Source: Bacteroides graminisolvens DSM 19988 = JCM 15093 (GTDB lineage Bacteria; Bacteroidota; Bacteroidia; Bacteroidales; Bacteroidaceae). From it: a DNA stretch of 64,000 bases. The first letter of the stretch is position 1, and each line of letters opens with the position of its first letter. The DNA lies in the NCBI RefSeq assembly GCF_000428125.1, contig NZ_ATZI01000001.1, positions 434,001 through 498,000 on the forward strand, written 5' to 3'. Positions 10,311-19,135 of this stretch are shown here, in pieces. A program made the translations under genes and the position numbers. The notes beneath the pieces are model-generated. The model made no database searches. It worked only from the letters and a program-made list of their open reading frames with translations, and was not told where the DNA came from.

Positions 10311-11885
10311 ATGAAGAAAATATATGGATTATTGATTGTCGGTGCATTGTCTTTGTGTACCGGATGTAGCTCCAGCCTGCTGGATATTGAAAATCCCAAT
10401 GAAACAACAATTCCTACTTTCTGGAAATCAGCTTCAGATGCTGAGACTGGAGTTAATGCTTGCTATAGCTTCTTGTATAAAGAAGGTACTTGGATGCGCT
10501 GGTTGTCTTTTCGCTATGACTTGGCGTCTGATGAAGGATGGAGTTCTTCTCCCTGGATAGAATTGGGCGATTGGACCCGTTTCCTTTATACAAATTATAA
10601 TTTTTACGAAGGGAATGTAGTACATTGGGAACATTTCTATGTCGGTATTTTCCGCTGTAACCAAGTATTGGCCAATGTTCCCGGTATTGAGATGGATGAG
10701 ACCGAGAAGAATCAGGTATTGGCTGAGGCCTCTTTTTTAAGGGCTTTATGGTATTTCCAGATAAATCTCTTGTGGGAAAAAGGGACGTTGGTACTAGAAC
10801 CTCAAGATGCTAATTACGTACCCAAAGATGCTTCTGAACAAGAAATATGGGATCAAATAGAGAAGGACCTGGTTTTTGCAGCAAGCAAATTACCCGAGTC
10901 ATGGGATGCTGCTAATTTAGGAAGAGCAACTAAGGGTGCTGCTAAAGCGTTGCTTGGAAAAGCATACATGCAACAACACAAATTTGATCTTGCAAAAGAA
11001 GAATTGAAATGGCTTGTTGATAAAGAAGGTTCTTTGTATGGACTATTGTCTAATCGGGAAGATAATTTTACTGATCTAAACGAAAACAACAAGGAAGGTA
11101 TCTTTGAAATTCAGTTCTCGGACCTGAACAAAGGGGGTACAGGTAATGATGCAAGCATGGCCTTTGGTTTTCAACGTACTCAATTCTATGCACCCAGTGG
11201 AATTGGTTGGGGCGACGGTAAGGCCCGTCGTTGGTTAGTTGATGAGTTCCTCAAAGAGAAAAGGGCAGATGGCAAGAATGATTTACGTTTATATAATAGT
11301 ATTCTTTATAAAGGTTTTGCAGCTGATTTCCCTGATCAGTCGGCCAAATATTACAACTATCAGGCTTCTAGCTGGCCCGCCGGCTGGGGACAAGATTCTC
11401 AGGATTGTTATATCCGTAAATACAACACCTCTTACTATCGTGAAAGAGAAGATTATTTTGCACGAAACAACTATCGCATCATGCGCTATGCCGACATTTT
11501 AATGAACTACGCAGAATGCCTTGTTGAAACAGGCAGTAGTGTGACCGATGCGGCAGTGTATGTTGATAAAGTGAGAGAACGAGCTGGCTTATCTAAACTG
11601 AAAGATAGTCCTTGGAAAGAAAGCTTGAACTCTAAAGAATCCTTTATGAAGCGCCTTCAGACAGAACGAACCTTAGAACTTTGTTTTGAAGGTTGGCGAT
11701 GGGCTGATATTAAAAGATGGGGATTACTTGATACGCAAGCCAGTATTGATGAACTGAAAGTTCGAGACAAAGACTTTACTAATTTCGTTATAGGCAAACA
11801 TAAACGTATGCCTATTCCTCAGAAAGAGGTGGATATCAGTAAAGTAAACGGTGAACCACAGCTTACTCAAAATCCAAGTTACTAA
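10311..11885 (+). CDS. SusD/RagB-like surface glycan-binding lipoprotein
   Basis: This 524-residue SusD-family lipoprotein forms the lid over the SusC channel. A signal sequence ends at a lipobox-like CTGC (Cys19). The N-terminal SSLLDIENPNE, the tetratricopeptide-like helical core and the C-terminal RTLELCFEGWRWADIKRWG segment are typical of RagB/SusD. It lies 22 bases after susC, and a strong hairpin follows its stop codon, separating it from the enzyme genes. Confidence 0.95.
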   Translation: MKKIYGLLIVGALSLCTGCSSSLLDIENPNETTIPTFWKSASDAETGVNACYSFLYKEGTWMRWLSFRYDLASDEGWSSSPWIELGDWTRFLYTNYNFYEGNVVHWEHFYVGIFRCNQVLANVPGIEMDETEKNQVLAEASFLRALWYFQINLLWEKGTLVLEPQDANYVPKDASEQEIWDQIEKDLVFAASKLPESWDAANLGRATKGAAKALLGKAYMQQHKFDLAKEELKWLVDKEGSLYGLLSNREDNFTDLNENNKEGIFEIQFSDLNKGGTGNDASMAFGFQRTQFYAPSGIGWGDGKARRWLVDEFLKEKRADGKNDLRLYNSILYKGFAADFPDQSAKYYNYQASSWPAGWGQDSQDCYIRKYNTSYYREREDYFARNNYRIMRYADILMNYAECLVETGSSVTDAAVYVDKVRERAGLSKLKDSPWKESLNSKESFMKRLQTERTLELCFEGWRWADIKRWGLLDTQASIDELKVRDKDFTNFVIGKHKRMPIPQKEVDISKVNGEPQLTQNPSY

Positions 11886-11894
11886 ATCATAAAT

Positions 11895-11940
11895 GGAGAC
11901 TATGCCAAGAATACTTTGAATGCTTTTGGGCATAGTCTCC
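11895..11940 (+). promoter_or_regulatory. Intercistronic hairpin after susD
   Basis: GGAGACTATGCC (11895-11906) and GGCATAGTCTCC (11929-11940) form a perfect 12-base-pair stem with a 22-base loop, starting 9 bases after the susD stop. It is not followed by a T run, so it is not a clean terminator. It probably protects the susCD message from decay or dampens read-through into the GH43 genes. Confidence 0.6.
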
Positions 11941-11962
11941 GTATATATAAACAAATACATTT

Positions 11963-14593
11963 ATGTTTGTTAGTCGAAAAGCAATATTGCCTTTTTTATT
12001 TGCTTGTTGTAACTCTTTATTTGCCCAGAACATTCAGAACCCTGTACTCACGGGAGTTGCAGATGCCGGAGTAATGAAATATAATGGCAAGTATTACCTT
12101 GGAGGAGTTCGTACAAACGGAGATTTCTATGTATCTAAAGATTTGACCCATTGGAGTAAACCCATTCATGTTGTGTCAATGAACAACGATTGGAGTCAAA
12201 ACACTGGGGCAGACAATAGTCAGATTCATGCAAATGACATGCTGTATTTAAATGGGCAGTTCCATTTATATTGGTCGGTTAATTATTGGGGCAAAGACAA
12301 GCATGCCGTCCATATTGTACATGCACAAAGTCAGCATGTATTGGGACCCTACGTGGAACCCGATAAAAAAAGTTGGATGGACAATCGCATAGATCCCAAG
12401 TTATTTAAGGATGATGATGGGCAACTTTATATGTATATGGTGCGGTTTACTGATGGAAATACCATCTGGGCACGCAAAATGAAAAACCCTTCACAGTTTG
12501 CCGGTGACCCTGTATGTTTATTTGCATCATTACCCAATACGTGGGAAACAATAGATAACAGAGTGGCAGAAGGCCCTTGGGTAATCAAGTATAGACAACG
12601 CTACTACATGATGTACAATGCAAATCATACCTCAACACATTGGGGTAATTATCAACTGGGAGTGGCTGAGGCCGACTCACCTTTAAGTTTTCAAAATGGT
12701 AACAAATATAGTTATCCGGTTGTAGAAAGTAACCAATCTATTCTGGAAGAAAATTACGTAGATGTTTTGAGATATGATGGTAAGTATAATCCTTTTTTTG
12801 CTTATACAGAAACAAAACCATTGGGAGGTTGGACGCTCCCTGTTTACAAGGATTCTGATTGGAAACAAGGAGAAGGAGGATTTGCTGCAGAAGAAATAGC
12901 AGGGTCGACCACCCGAAAATTTGGGACCAAGTGGGACTCTTCTTTTTTATGGCTTCGGAAGAACTTTACAGCACAGCAAACCAGAAATTTGGCTTTGCGT
13001 GTGTTGCACACGGGTGATACTAAAGTTTATTTGAATGGACTATTGATTTATGAAAAAGGGGGTAGCAATTATTGCATTGTAAATTTAGAACCCAAGCAAT
13101 GCGCTATTCTCAAAGAGGGCAATAATCTATTAGCTATTGAAACCCAAAGAGGGCATTCGCCGTTTTTTGACGTTTCTTTGTTTGACATGAGAAATGATAA
13201 AGCTGATGATATTCTCATGACACCCGGACAACCTAATATTCTCAGAGGACCCAATGGCTTTGAATGGTGGCTGGTTTACATGGCAAATAAGAACAACGAC
13301 CAAAGAGGGCAATACATTAATCGCGTTCAGTTCTTTGATAAAACCATGTATGTTGACGGAATAACCGGTCCTCAGACAGCCGGATATCATCCCACACCTT
13401 CTTTGCCAACGTTCTCAATGAATATGGAAACAACCTCGTTTGGTGTACTGAAACAATTAAAACCATCAAATGCCTATTTGTTCGAAACTGCCATTAAAAC
13501 TACCAGAAACGCAGGTGTGGTTGCTTGGTGGCAGGATGAAAATCATTATGCGCGGGTCGGTTTAGATGCTGGCAGTCAGTGCTGGTATTTACAAACATGC
13601 ATGGGTGGTTCTAAGTCCACACAAACTTTCCCCTTACCTACCGATTTTCGTTGGGGTGTATATCATCATTTTCGTGTGGAGAGAAATATGGGAATATTGA
13701 AGGTCTGGCTTGATGAAATACCGACCCCACAAAAACATCTTTTTTCAGATATAATTCCAGCTTTAACTCCCGGAGTTCCCGGAGTGTTTGATGAGTCGGG
13801 AAATGCGACTTTTGAAGGCGTAACTTACACCATCGGCTTCGACGACGAAGAGGTTGCACTACCTGCCGAAAGAGAGATACTGAAAGGAGAATTGCTTTGC
13901 CAATACGAATTGAGTTTTCAACTGTCCGGTTTATCCGAACAATCTGTTTCGGGTTCATATCCGATATATGTTGATAAGGACAATTATGTGAAAGCATTTT
14001 TTAATGGCTCCACCCGGATGTTTGAAGTGACTGCTGTAAAGAAAGGACAGAGTTTGTGGCACAAAAAATATTCTCTAAGTTGTATACAAACAGTTTATCC
14101 TGATGTGAAGTATACTGATTTTATAGAGAAGAACTATCGTTTCTCATCTCCTTGTTTAATTGATACCCTTTATTTAAATCGTCATGATGCAGATCATAAA
14201 TCGACATTCGTTGATGATATGTTCAGCTTATTTACAATTGAATATTTACAAGAAGGTAAATGGCTGCCCATTAAGAATCAACTGGTGGAGATTGCAGCTC
14301 ATCCGGCTTTTAATCGTTTGTCAGTAGAGCCAGTAAAAGCAGAGGGCATTCGTTTCACAAATAAAAACGCAGAAGACATTCAAAGGCACATTTATAAGTT
14401 GCGAGTTCATCAACAATTTAAAGACTCTTATAATTTTCGTGCAGTGAGGCGAAATGACAAACTCTATTTATTTGTTGATGGAAAAGAAATTGATGAAATT
14501 GAGATTCAATATCCGGCATCACGTATTGGTCTTTGCACAGGAAAGACACCGGTTACTTATAACGGAATATTATATTATCACATAGAAAAATAA
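11963..14593 (+). CDS. Large GH43-type glycoside hydrolase with inserted domain
   Basis: This secreted 876-residue protein has a signal peptide (about 1-21) and starts as a five-bladed GH43 propeller. The three expected acids can be placed: D34 in VADAGV, D144 in RIDPKLF and E203 in VAEGPW. Around residues 282-412 the propeller is interrupted by a beta-sandwich (DSDWKQGEGGF, LRKNFT, VYLNGLLI, GNNLLAIET) resembling the jelly-roll domains of GH2 and GH78 enzymes. Near 421 the fold resumes with GQPNILRGPNGFEWW. Two laminin-G-like or DUF1080-like sandwiches fill roughly 465-640 and 670-876. Likely an exo-acting enzyme on arabinosyl, xylosyl or galactosyl residues; specificity is not readable. The next gene follows after 5 bases. 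Confidence 0.75.
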   Translation: MFVSRKAILPFLFACCNSLFAQNIQNPVLTGVADAGVMKYNGKYYLGGVRTNGDFYVSKDLTHWSKPIHVVSMNNDWSQNTGADNSQIHANDMLYLNGQFHLYWSVNYWGKDKHAVHIVHAQSQHVLGPYVEPDKKSWMDNRIDPKLFKDDDGQLYMYMVRFTDGNTIWARKMKNPSQFAGDPVCLFASLPNTWETIDNRVAEGPWVIKYRQRYYMMYNANHTSTHWGNYQLGVAEADSPLSFQNGNKYSYPVVESNQSILEENYVDVLRYDGKYNPFFAYTETKPLGGWTLPVYKDSDWKQGEGGFAAEEIAGSTTRKFGTKWDSSFLWLRKNFTAQQTRNLALRVLHTGDTKVYLNGLLIYEKGGSNYCIVNLEPKQCAILKEGNNLLAIETQRGHSPFFDVSLFDMRNDKADDILMTPGQPNILRGPNGFEWWLVYMANKNNDQRGQYINRVQFFDKTMYVDGITGPQTAGYHPTPSLPTFSMNMETTSFGVLKQLKPSNAYLFETAIKTTRNAGVVAWWQDENHYARVGLDAGSQCWYLQTCMGGSKSTQTFPLPTDFRWGVYHHFRVERNMGILKVWLDEIPTPQKHLFSDIIPALTPGVPGVFDESGNATFEGVTYTIGFDDEEVALPAEREILKGELLCQYELSFQLSGLSEQSVSGSYPIYVDKDNYVKAFFNGSTRMFEVTAVKKGQSLWHKKYSLSCIQTVYPDVKYTDFIEKNYRFSSPCLIDTLYLNRHDADHKSTFVDDMFSLFTIEYLQEGKWLPIKNQLVEIAAHPAFNRLSVEPVKAEGIRFTNKNAEDIQRHIYKLRVHQQFKDSYNFRAVRRNDKLYLFVDGKEIDEIEIQYPASRIGLCTGKTPVTYNGILYYHIEK

Positions 14594-14598
14594 ACCAC

Positions 14599-15567
14599 AT
14601 GAAAAAACATTTGATTTTTATTTATCTGTTGGCTTTGGGAACACTAACTCCTTGCCACTCGTGCGCCTCTGAATATACGAACATTGACGATGTTATTGTT
14701 GATGAAGTAGAACTTCCTGTCCCTTTGGGTGATCCGTTTATATTGTTGCATGAAGGTATTTATTATGCTTACGGAACGCATGCTGCCGATGGAATAGAGG
14801 TGTATACCTCCAATGATTTGTTGACTTGGAAATACAGTGGGATGGCTCTTGATAAAAAGAATTCATATGCCGATCGCTGGTTTTGGGCACCGGAAGTTTA
14901 TGCTGTAAACGGGAAGTTTTATATGTATTATTCTGCAGATGAGCATATTTGTGTTGCTACGGCAGATTCACCGGCCGGACCTTTTGTGCAAGCAAAACAA
15001 GAACCAATGATTGCTGATGAAAAGTGCATAGATAATTCTTTGTTTATAGATGAAGACGGGACTCCTTATCTCTCTTTTGTTCGATTTAATGATGGCAATA
15101 ATGTGTGGATTGCTGAATTAGACAACGATTTGGTAACGCTGAAAAAGGAGACGATGCACCCATGCATTCACGTTTCTCAGTCGTGGGAGGAAGTATGGCC
15201 CCGGGTAAATGAAGGTTCCTTTATCATCAAACATAAAGGTCTTTATTACCTGACCTATTCTGCCAATAGTTATGAAAGTCCCTTCTATGGTGTTGGGTGT
15301 GCTACTGCTGCAAATCTTATGGGTAATTGGAGCAAATATGAGGAAAATCCTTTGTTGCAGAAACCAGGAGATTTAACAGGAGTGGGTCATAGTGCCTTGT
15401 TTACTGATAAATCGGGGAAATTACGCATTGTTTATCATGCTCATAAAGATAAAAACAATATCCATCCGCGTGCTATGTACATTGGCGAAGTGTTTTTTGA
15501 TAATGTGAATGGAGTTGACCGTATGAGAATCAGTCATGAATACATAACCCCTAAATTAATAAAATGA
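14599..15567 (+). CDS. GH43 family glycoside hydrolase
   Basis: This 322-residue protein is a single GH43 five-bladed propeller after a signal peptide with two early cysteines (PCHSC), possibly a lipoprotein with a weak lipobox. The catalytic trio is present: D45 in LGDPFI (base), D145 in CIDNSLFIDEDG (pKa modulator) and E205 in VNEGSF (acid). WAPEVY and GVGHSALF are family landmarks. The stop overlaps the start of the next GH43 gene by 4 bases (ATGA), indicating translational coupling. Probable alpha-L-arabinofuranosidase or beta-xylosidase; the activity is inferred from family only. Confidence 0.85.
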   Translation: MKKHLIFIYLLALGTLTPCHSCASEYTNIDDVIVDEVELPVPLGDPFILLHEGIYYAYGTHAADGIEVYTSNDLLTWKYSGMALDKKNSYADRWFWAPEVYAVNGKFYMYYSADEHICVATADSPAGPFVQAKQEPMIADEKCIDNSLFIDEDGTPYLSFVRFNDGNNVWIAELDNDLVTLKKETMHPCIHVSQSWEEVWPRVNEGSFIIKHKGLYYLTYSANSYESPFYGVGCATAANLMGNWSKYEENPLLQKPGDLTGVGHSALFTDKSGKLRIVYHAHKDKNNIHPRAMYIGEVFFDNVNGVDRMRISHEYITPKLIK

Positions 15568-16559
15568 AAAAAGATTTATTCGTATTGGCTTGTTTTTGTT
15601 TGGCATCCTGTTCGTCATCGGCACAAGATGAACGGCCAGAAGAAAAAGGGGATTATTATAAAAACCCTGTTGTAAATTATAGCTTGCCAGATCCTTCGGT
15701 CATACAAGGCGACGATGGTTATTACTATTTGTATGCGACCGAGAATATTCGTAACCTGCCCATTCATCGATCTAAAAATCTTGTTGATTGGGAGTTTGTT
15801 GGAACTGCTTTTACTGAAAGTACTCGTCCTTCCTTTGAACCTAAAGGAGGACTGTGGGCACCTGATATTAATAAAATAGGCAATCTGTATGTACTATATT
15901 ATTCTATGTCGGTATGGGGCGGGGAATGGACTTGCGGCATCGGGTGTGCTACTGCCGATAAACCTGAAGGTCCCTTTACTGATCACGGTAAAATGTTTCG
16001 TAGCAATGAAATAAATGTGCAAAATTCCATCGATCCTTTTTATATAGAGGAAGGTGGTAAAAAGTACCTCTTTTGGGGTAGTTTCAGTGGTATATATGCC
16101 ATTGAACTTTCGGATGACGGGTTGGCTCTTCAGAAAGATGCTGTTCCGCAACAAATAGCCGGAACGGCTTACGAAGGGACTTATATTCATAAGAAAAACG
16201 GTTATTATTACCTTTTTGCTTCTATCGGAACTTGTTGCGAAGGTCTCAAAAGCACCTACACCACGGTTGTTGGACGATCAGAAAGCCTCTTAGGCCCTTA
16301 CGTGAACAAAAGCGGGGCGAGCATGATGAACAACAAATACGAAATATTGATTCAGAAAAATAACACTTTCGTTGGTGCCGGGCATAATTCAGAGATTGTG
16401 ACTGATAAAGTTGGGGATGACTGGATGTTTTATCATGCAGTAAGTACAAAGAATCCCGAAGGACGCGTACTGATGATGGACCGGGTAGAATGGAAAGACG
16501 GCTGGCCCGTAGTATCCGGAGGATCTCCTTCAACAACATCCAACAAACCGGTATTTTAA
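15564..16559 (+). CDS. GH43 family lipoprotein, arabinanase/arabinofuranosidase-like
   Basis: This 331-residue lipoprotein has a CLASC lipobox near residue 16 and a GH43 propeller. Catalytic residues are D43 (LPDPSVI), D157 (SIDPFYI) and E204 (AYEGTYI). GLWAPDI and VGAGHNSEI are typical of the endo-arabinanase-like branch. Being lipid-anchored, it may work at the cell surface or in the periplasm. It is translationally coupled to the upstream GH43 gene, which suggests a fixed ratio of the two. Confidence 0.85.
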   Translation: MKKDLFVLACFCLASCSSSAQDERPEEKGDYYKNPVVNYSLPDPSVIQGDDGYYYLYATENIRNLPIHRSKNLVDWEFVGTAFTESTRPSFEPKGGLWAPDINKIGNLYVLYYSMSVWGGEWTCGIGCATADKPEGPFTDHGKMFRSNEINVQNSIDPFYIEEGGKKYLFWGSFSGIYAIELSDDGLALQKDAVPQQIAGTAYEGTYIHKKNGYYYLFASIGTCCEGLKSTYTTVVGRSESLLGPYVNKSGASMMNNKYEILIQKNNTFVGAGHNSEIVTDKVGDDWMFYHAVSTKNPEGRVLMMDRVEWKDGWPVVSGGSPSTTSNKPVF

Positions 16560-16583
16560 TAATTACATAAAATAAAAATAAAA

Positions 16584-18614
16584 ATGAGAGTAAAAAGATT
16601 GTTCTGGGGATTTATGCTTCTGGTAGGTATTACTAATACAGAAGTTCTTGCTTATGCTCAGGAAGGTGTTTCGGCTTCCGTTTCCCTAAAAACGCCGGGT
16701 AATGATGCCCGGCATTATTCGCTGTCTCTTTTGAAGCAACCTGATGGTTCGTATATTTGCCAGTTGCCTGAGAAATTGCCGCTGATCATTAGTCGTCAGG
16801 TGTTTGATATGAATGGCCGACAGCGTATCACTGTTGTTATCAAAGCGTTGGATAATGTGTATTTTAATTACGGTGAACAACTTAAAACGGGCTATAATCA
16901 TACTGATTGCCAATTTTATATGCCTGGGTTTTGGTATCGCCGCAACTTACGTTCTCCTAAAGAAGCACCTTCTTTTCATTCTTCGGACAGTTGGCTGGTT
17001 CGGGAGGATCGTTTAAGTACACCGCTTACGGCTGTCTATAATACAACAAATGGGAAGTCGGCTTCGGTTATTCGCATAGATGCATTCAATAAAGAGGCAC
17101 TTACAACTCATAAAGAAGGCGAAATTATTCTGTCGGGCGCAACCTCTATTGGTTACACAGGATTCCAGAATCTGAATGGCATGACAGTGCTTTCTTACGG
17201 TTTTCCTTATAAAGAGGCTCCTAAAACTTACATTCGTAAATTAACACTAGCTCCTGCCGTTGAAGCTTTTCAATTACTAAAAAAAGGTGAAAGCGTTCAA
17301 TTAACGTGGGAACTGGCTCATGGTGAGTCTGCTGATTTTTCCGAATTTGTTCAGCATACTTGGGAATATAGCTATGACACTAACCGTCCGAAGCCTGTTG
17401 AAACTCTATTTTCCGTTGACCGCATGAAAGAAGTTATGAGTAATTTTTTTGTGGAAAGCTATGTGGGGGAAACTCCGACTCATTATTATTCAGGCGTTGA
17501 ACTAGAAACTTCTACTTGCGCTAATACAGACGTTGCCGAAGTTGGCTTTGTGGGACGCACCTTGCTTAATGCTTATAATGCGTTGGAATACGGCGAGCTG
17601 CAGAATCGTGCCGACTTAATTAATAATGCTGTGAATATATTCAATACCTATTTGCAAAATGGTTTTTCTGCTGCGGGCTTTTTTAACGAAGTAGTTCACT
17701 ACAAACGCGGTAATATAGAAAGTAATCACAGCATTCGTCGTCAGTCCGAGGGGGTATATGCAGTGCTGCATTACCTGAATTACGAAAAACAACACAAACG
17801 CAAACATCTTGAGTGGGAAAAACGCGTAAAAGCAATGCTTGATAGTTTTTTACGTTTACAAAATGTCGATGGAAGTTTTCCACGTAAATTCAAAGATGAT
17901 TTCTCTATAGTTGATGAAAGTGGTGGCAGCACACCATCGGCCACGTTACCATTGGTTTTGGGATACAAGTATTTCAAAGATAAACGCTATTTAGCCAGCG
18001 CCAAACGTACGGTCGATTATTTGGAAAAGGAATTGATATCGAAAGCCGATTATTTTTCATCGACTCTTGATGCCAATTGTGAAGACAAAGAGGCCTCCTT
18101 GTATGCCGCTACTGCGGCTTATTATCTGGCTTTGGCTACTAAAGGAACCGAACGGTTGCATTATACTGAATTAGCTAAAAAAGCCACTTATTTTGCGCTT
18201 TCATGGTATTACACCTGGGATGTTCCTTTTGCTGAAGGACAGATGTTGGGTGACATAGGACTGAAGACGCGCGGCTGGGGCAATGTTTCTGTGGAGAATA
18301 ATCATATTGATGTGTTTGTTTTTGAATTTGCCGATGTGCTGCGCTGGCTTTCCAAAGAATGCAACGAACCTCGATTTGGTGAGTTTGCCGCTGTTATTTC
18401 AACTTCTATGCGTCAGTTGTTGCCTTACGAAGGTCATATGTGCGGCATTGCTAAAGTAGGTTACTATCCTGAAGTTGTTCAACATACCAACTGGGATTAT
18501 GGACGCAATGGCAAAGGGTACTATAATAATATATTTGCCCCGGGTTGGACAGTCGCTTCCTTATGGGAGCTGTTTACTCCCGGACGTGCTGAAAAGTTTA
18601 TATTAAACCGATAA
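16584..18614 (+). CDS. Uncharacterised secreted (alpha/alpha)6-barrel protein
   Basis: This 676-residue protein has a signal peptide (ending near AYAQ). A beta-rich N-terminal part (about 30-270) precedes a helical region with repeating Y/L-rich hairpins typical of six-hairpin glycosidases (about 280-670). Acidic segments that could carry catalysis include SGVELETSTC, VDESGGSTPSA, TLDANCEDKEAS and SVENNHIDVF. I cannot place it in a numbered glycoside hydrolase family. It is 24 bases behind the GH43 pair and is the last gene of the PUL, so a role in cutting the same glycan is the simplest reading. A polysaccharide lyase or a non-catalytic role is not excluded. Confidence 0.65.
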   Translation: MRVKRLFWGFMLLVGITNTEVLAYAQEGVSASVSLKTPGNDARHYSLSLLKQPDGSYICQLPEKLPLIISRQVFDMNGRQRITVVIKALDNVYFNYGEQLKTGYNHTDCQFYMPGFWYRRNLRSPKEAPSFHSSDSWLVREDRLSTPLTAVYNTTNGKSASVIRIDAFNKEALTTHKEGEIILSGATSIGYTGFQNLNGMTVLSYGFPYKEAPKTYIRKLTLAPAVEAFQLLKKGESVQLTWELAHGESADFSEFVQHTWEYSYDTNRPKPVETLFSVDRMKEVMSNFFVESYVGETPTHYYSGVELETSTCANTDVAEVGFVGRTLLNAYNALEYGELQNRADLINNAVNIFNTYLQNGFSAAGFFNEVVHYKRGNIESNHSIRRQSEGVYAVLHYLNYEKQHKRKHLEWEKRVKAMLDSFLRLQNVDGSFPRKFKDDFSIVDESGGSTPSATLPLVLGYKYFKDKRYLASAKRTVDYLEKELISKADYFSSTLDANCEDKEASLYAATAAYYLALATKGTERLHYTELAKKATYFALSWYYTWDVPFAEGQMLGDIGLKTRGWGNVSVENNHIDVFVFEFADVLRWLSKECNEPRFGEFAAVISTSMRQLLPYEGHMCGIAKVGYYPEVVQHTNWDYGRNGKGYYNNIFAPGWTVASLWELFTPGRAEKFILNR

Positions 18615-18720
18615 AGTGTTTGTTCTCGGTCTCTTTATCAGTGGCTTCTCCACTGCTGAAGGAGGCTTAGCTCCTTACTTTATCTGAGTAAACAGTTTAC
18701 AGCTGGTTGCAAAACTTCTT

Positions 18721-18759
18721 GTAGACCCGGGTGTAGGGCATTGGTACACCCGGGTCTAC
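18721..18759. repeat. Perfect 15-bp inverted repeat
   Basis: GTAGACCCGGGTGTA (18721-18735) and its exact reverse complement (18745-18759) flank a 9-base loop. The following 50 bases carry degenerate copies of the same arm (TGTACATGGGGGTGTAC, TGTACATCTGGGTG). No T run follows, so it is not an ordinary terminator. Confidence 0.75.
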
Positions 18760-18911
18760 AGACCGTGTACATGGGGGTGTACAAACTGTGTACATCTGGG
18801 TGGAGACGAAATTTGCTCACCTGCAAAATAAATCGCAGAATCGTGCTGATGGAAAACCTTATATATAAGAGATAAATAGCTATATGCTTGTAAGGAATCA
18901 CTGCAGAAAAG

Positions 18912-18941
18912 TTGGTGATACTTGGTGATACTTGGTGAGGC
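18912..18941 (+). repeat. Tandem TTGGTGATAC decamers, block 1
   Basis: Three consecutive 10-base units: TTGGTGATAC, TTGGTGATAC and TTGGTGAGGC. The same decamer recurs in a second block about 55 bases downstream. Confidence 0.75.
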
Positions 18942-18995
18942 TTTTTTTTAGCCAAGTGTCACACGAAATGGTTTGATTATCAGTGTGTTATAAGG

Positions 18996-19015
18996 TTGGT
19001 GATACTTGGTGATAC
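18996..19015 (+). repeat. Tandem TTGGTGATAC decamers, block 2
   Basis: Two exact copies of TTGGTGATAC followed by a T run. A partial copy (TTTGGTGATTTT) lies near 19060. The shared decamer with block 1 suggests duplication or a multi-site binding element. Confidence 0.7.
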
Positions 19016-19079
19016 TTTTTTTCATACTTTTTATGTAGAGATTAGGTCATTACTAGTCCGTTTGGTGATTTTGTCCAGA

Positions 19080-19103
19080 GCCATAAAAAGATCATTTTAT
19101 GGC
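19080..19103. other. Hairpin beyond the tRNA-Phe terminator
   Basis: GCCATAAAA and TTTTATGGC form a perfect 9-base-pair stem with a 6-base loop. It lies directly beyond the tRNA-Phe terminator on the minus strand and may act as a back-up stop. Confidence 0.4.
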
Positions 19104-19135
19104 ACAAAAAAAGCAGTTACTTGTTGTAACTGCTT
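19104..19135 (-). terminator. Rho-independent terminator of tRNA-Phe
   Basis: On the minus strand AAGCAGTTAC and GTAACTGCTT form a perfect 10-base-pair stem with a 5-base loop, followed at once by a T run. It starts 11 bases after the tRNA 3' end. Confidence 0.85.

Noticed and set aside
11239-11502. Plus-strand frame inside susD, and similar long antisense frames inside gyrA/parC-like and glyS genes
   Set aside because: They overlap well-supported genes in other frames, carry no recognisable domain and show basic, low-complexity composition typical of shadow frames.
18680-18955. 91-codon minus-strand reading frame over the palindrome island
   Set aside because: It runs through the inverted and tandem repeats, has no signal or domain, and repeats alone explain its low-complexity segments.
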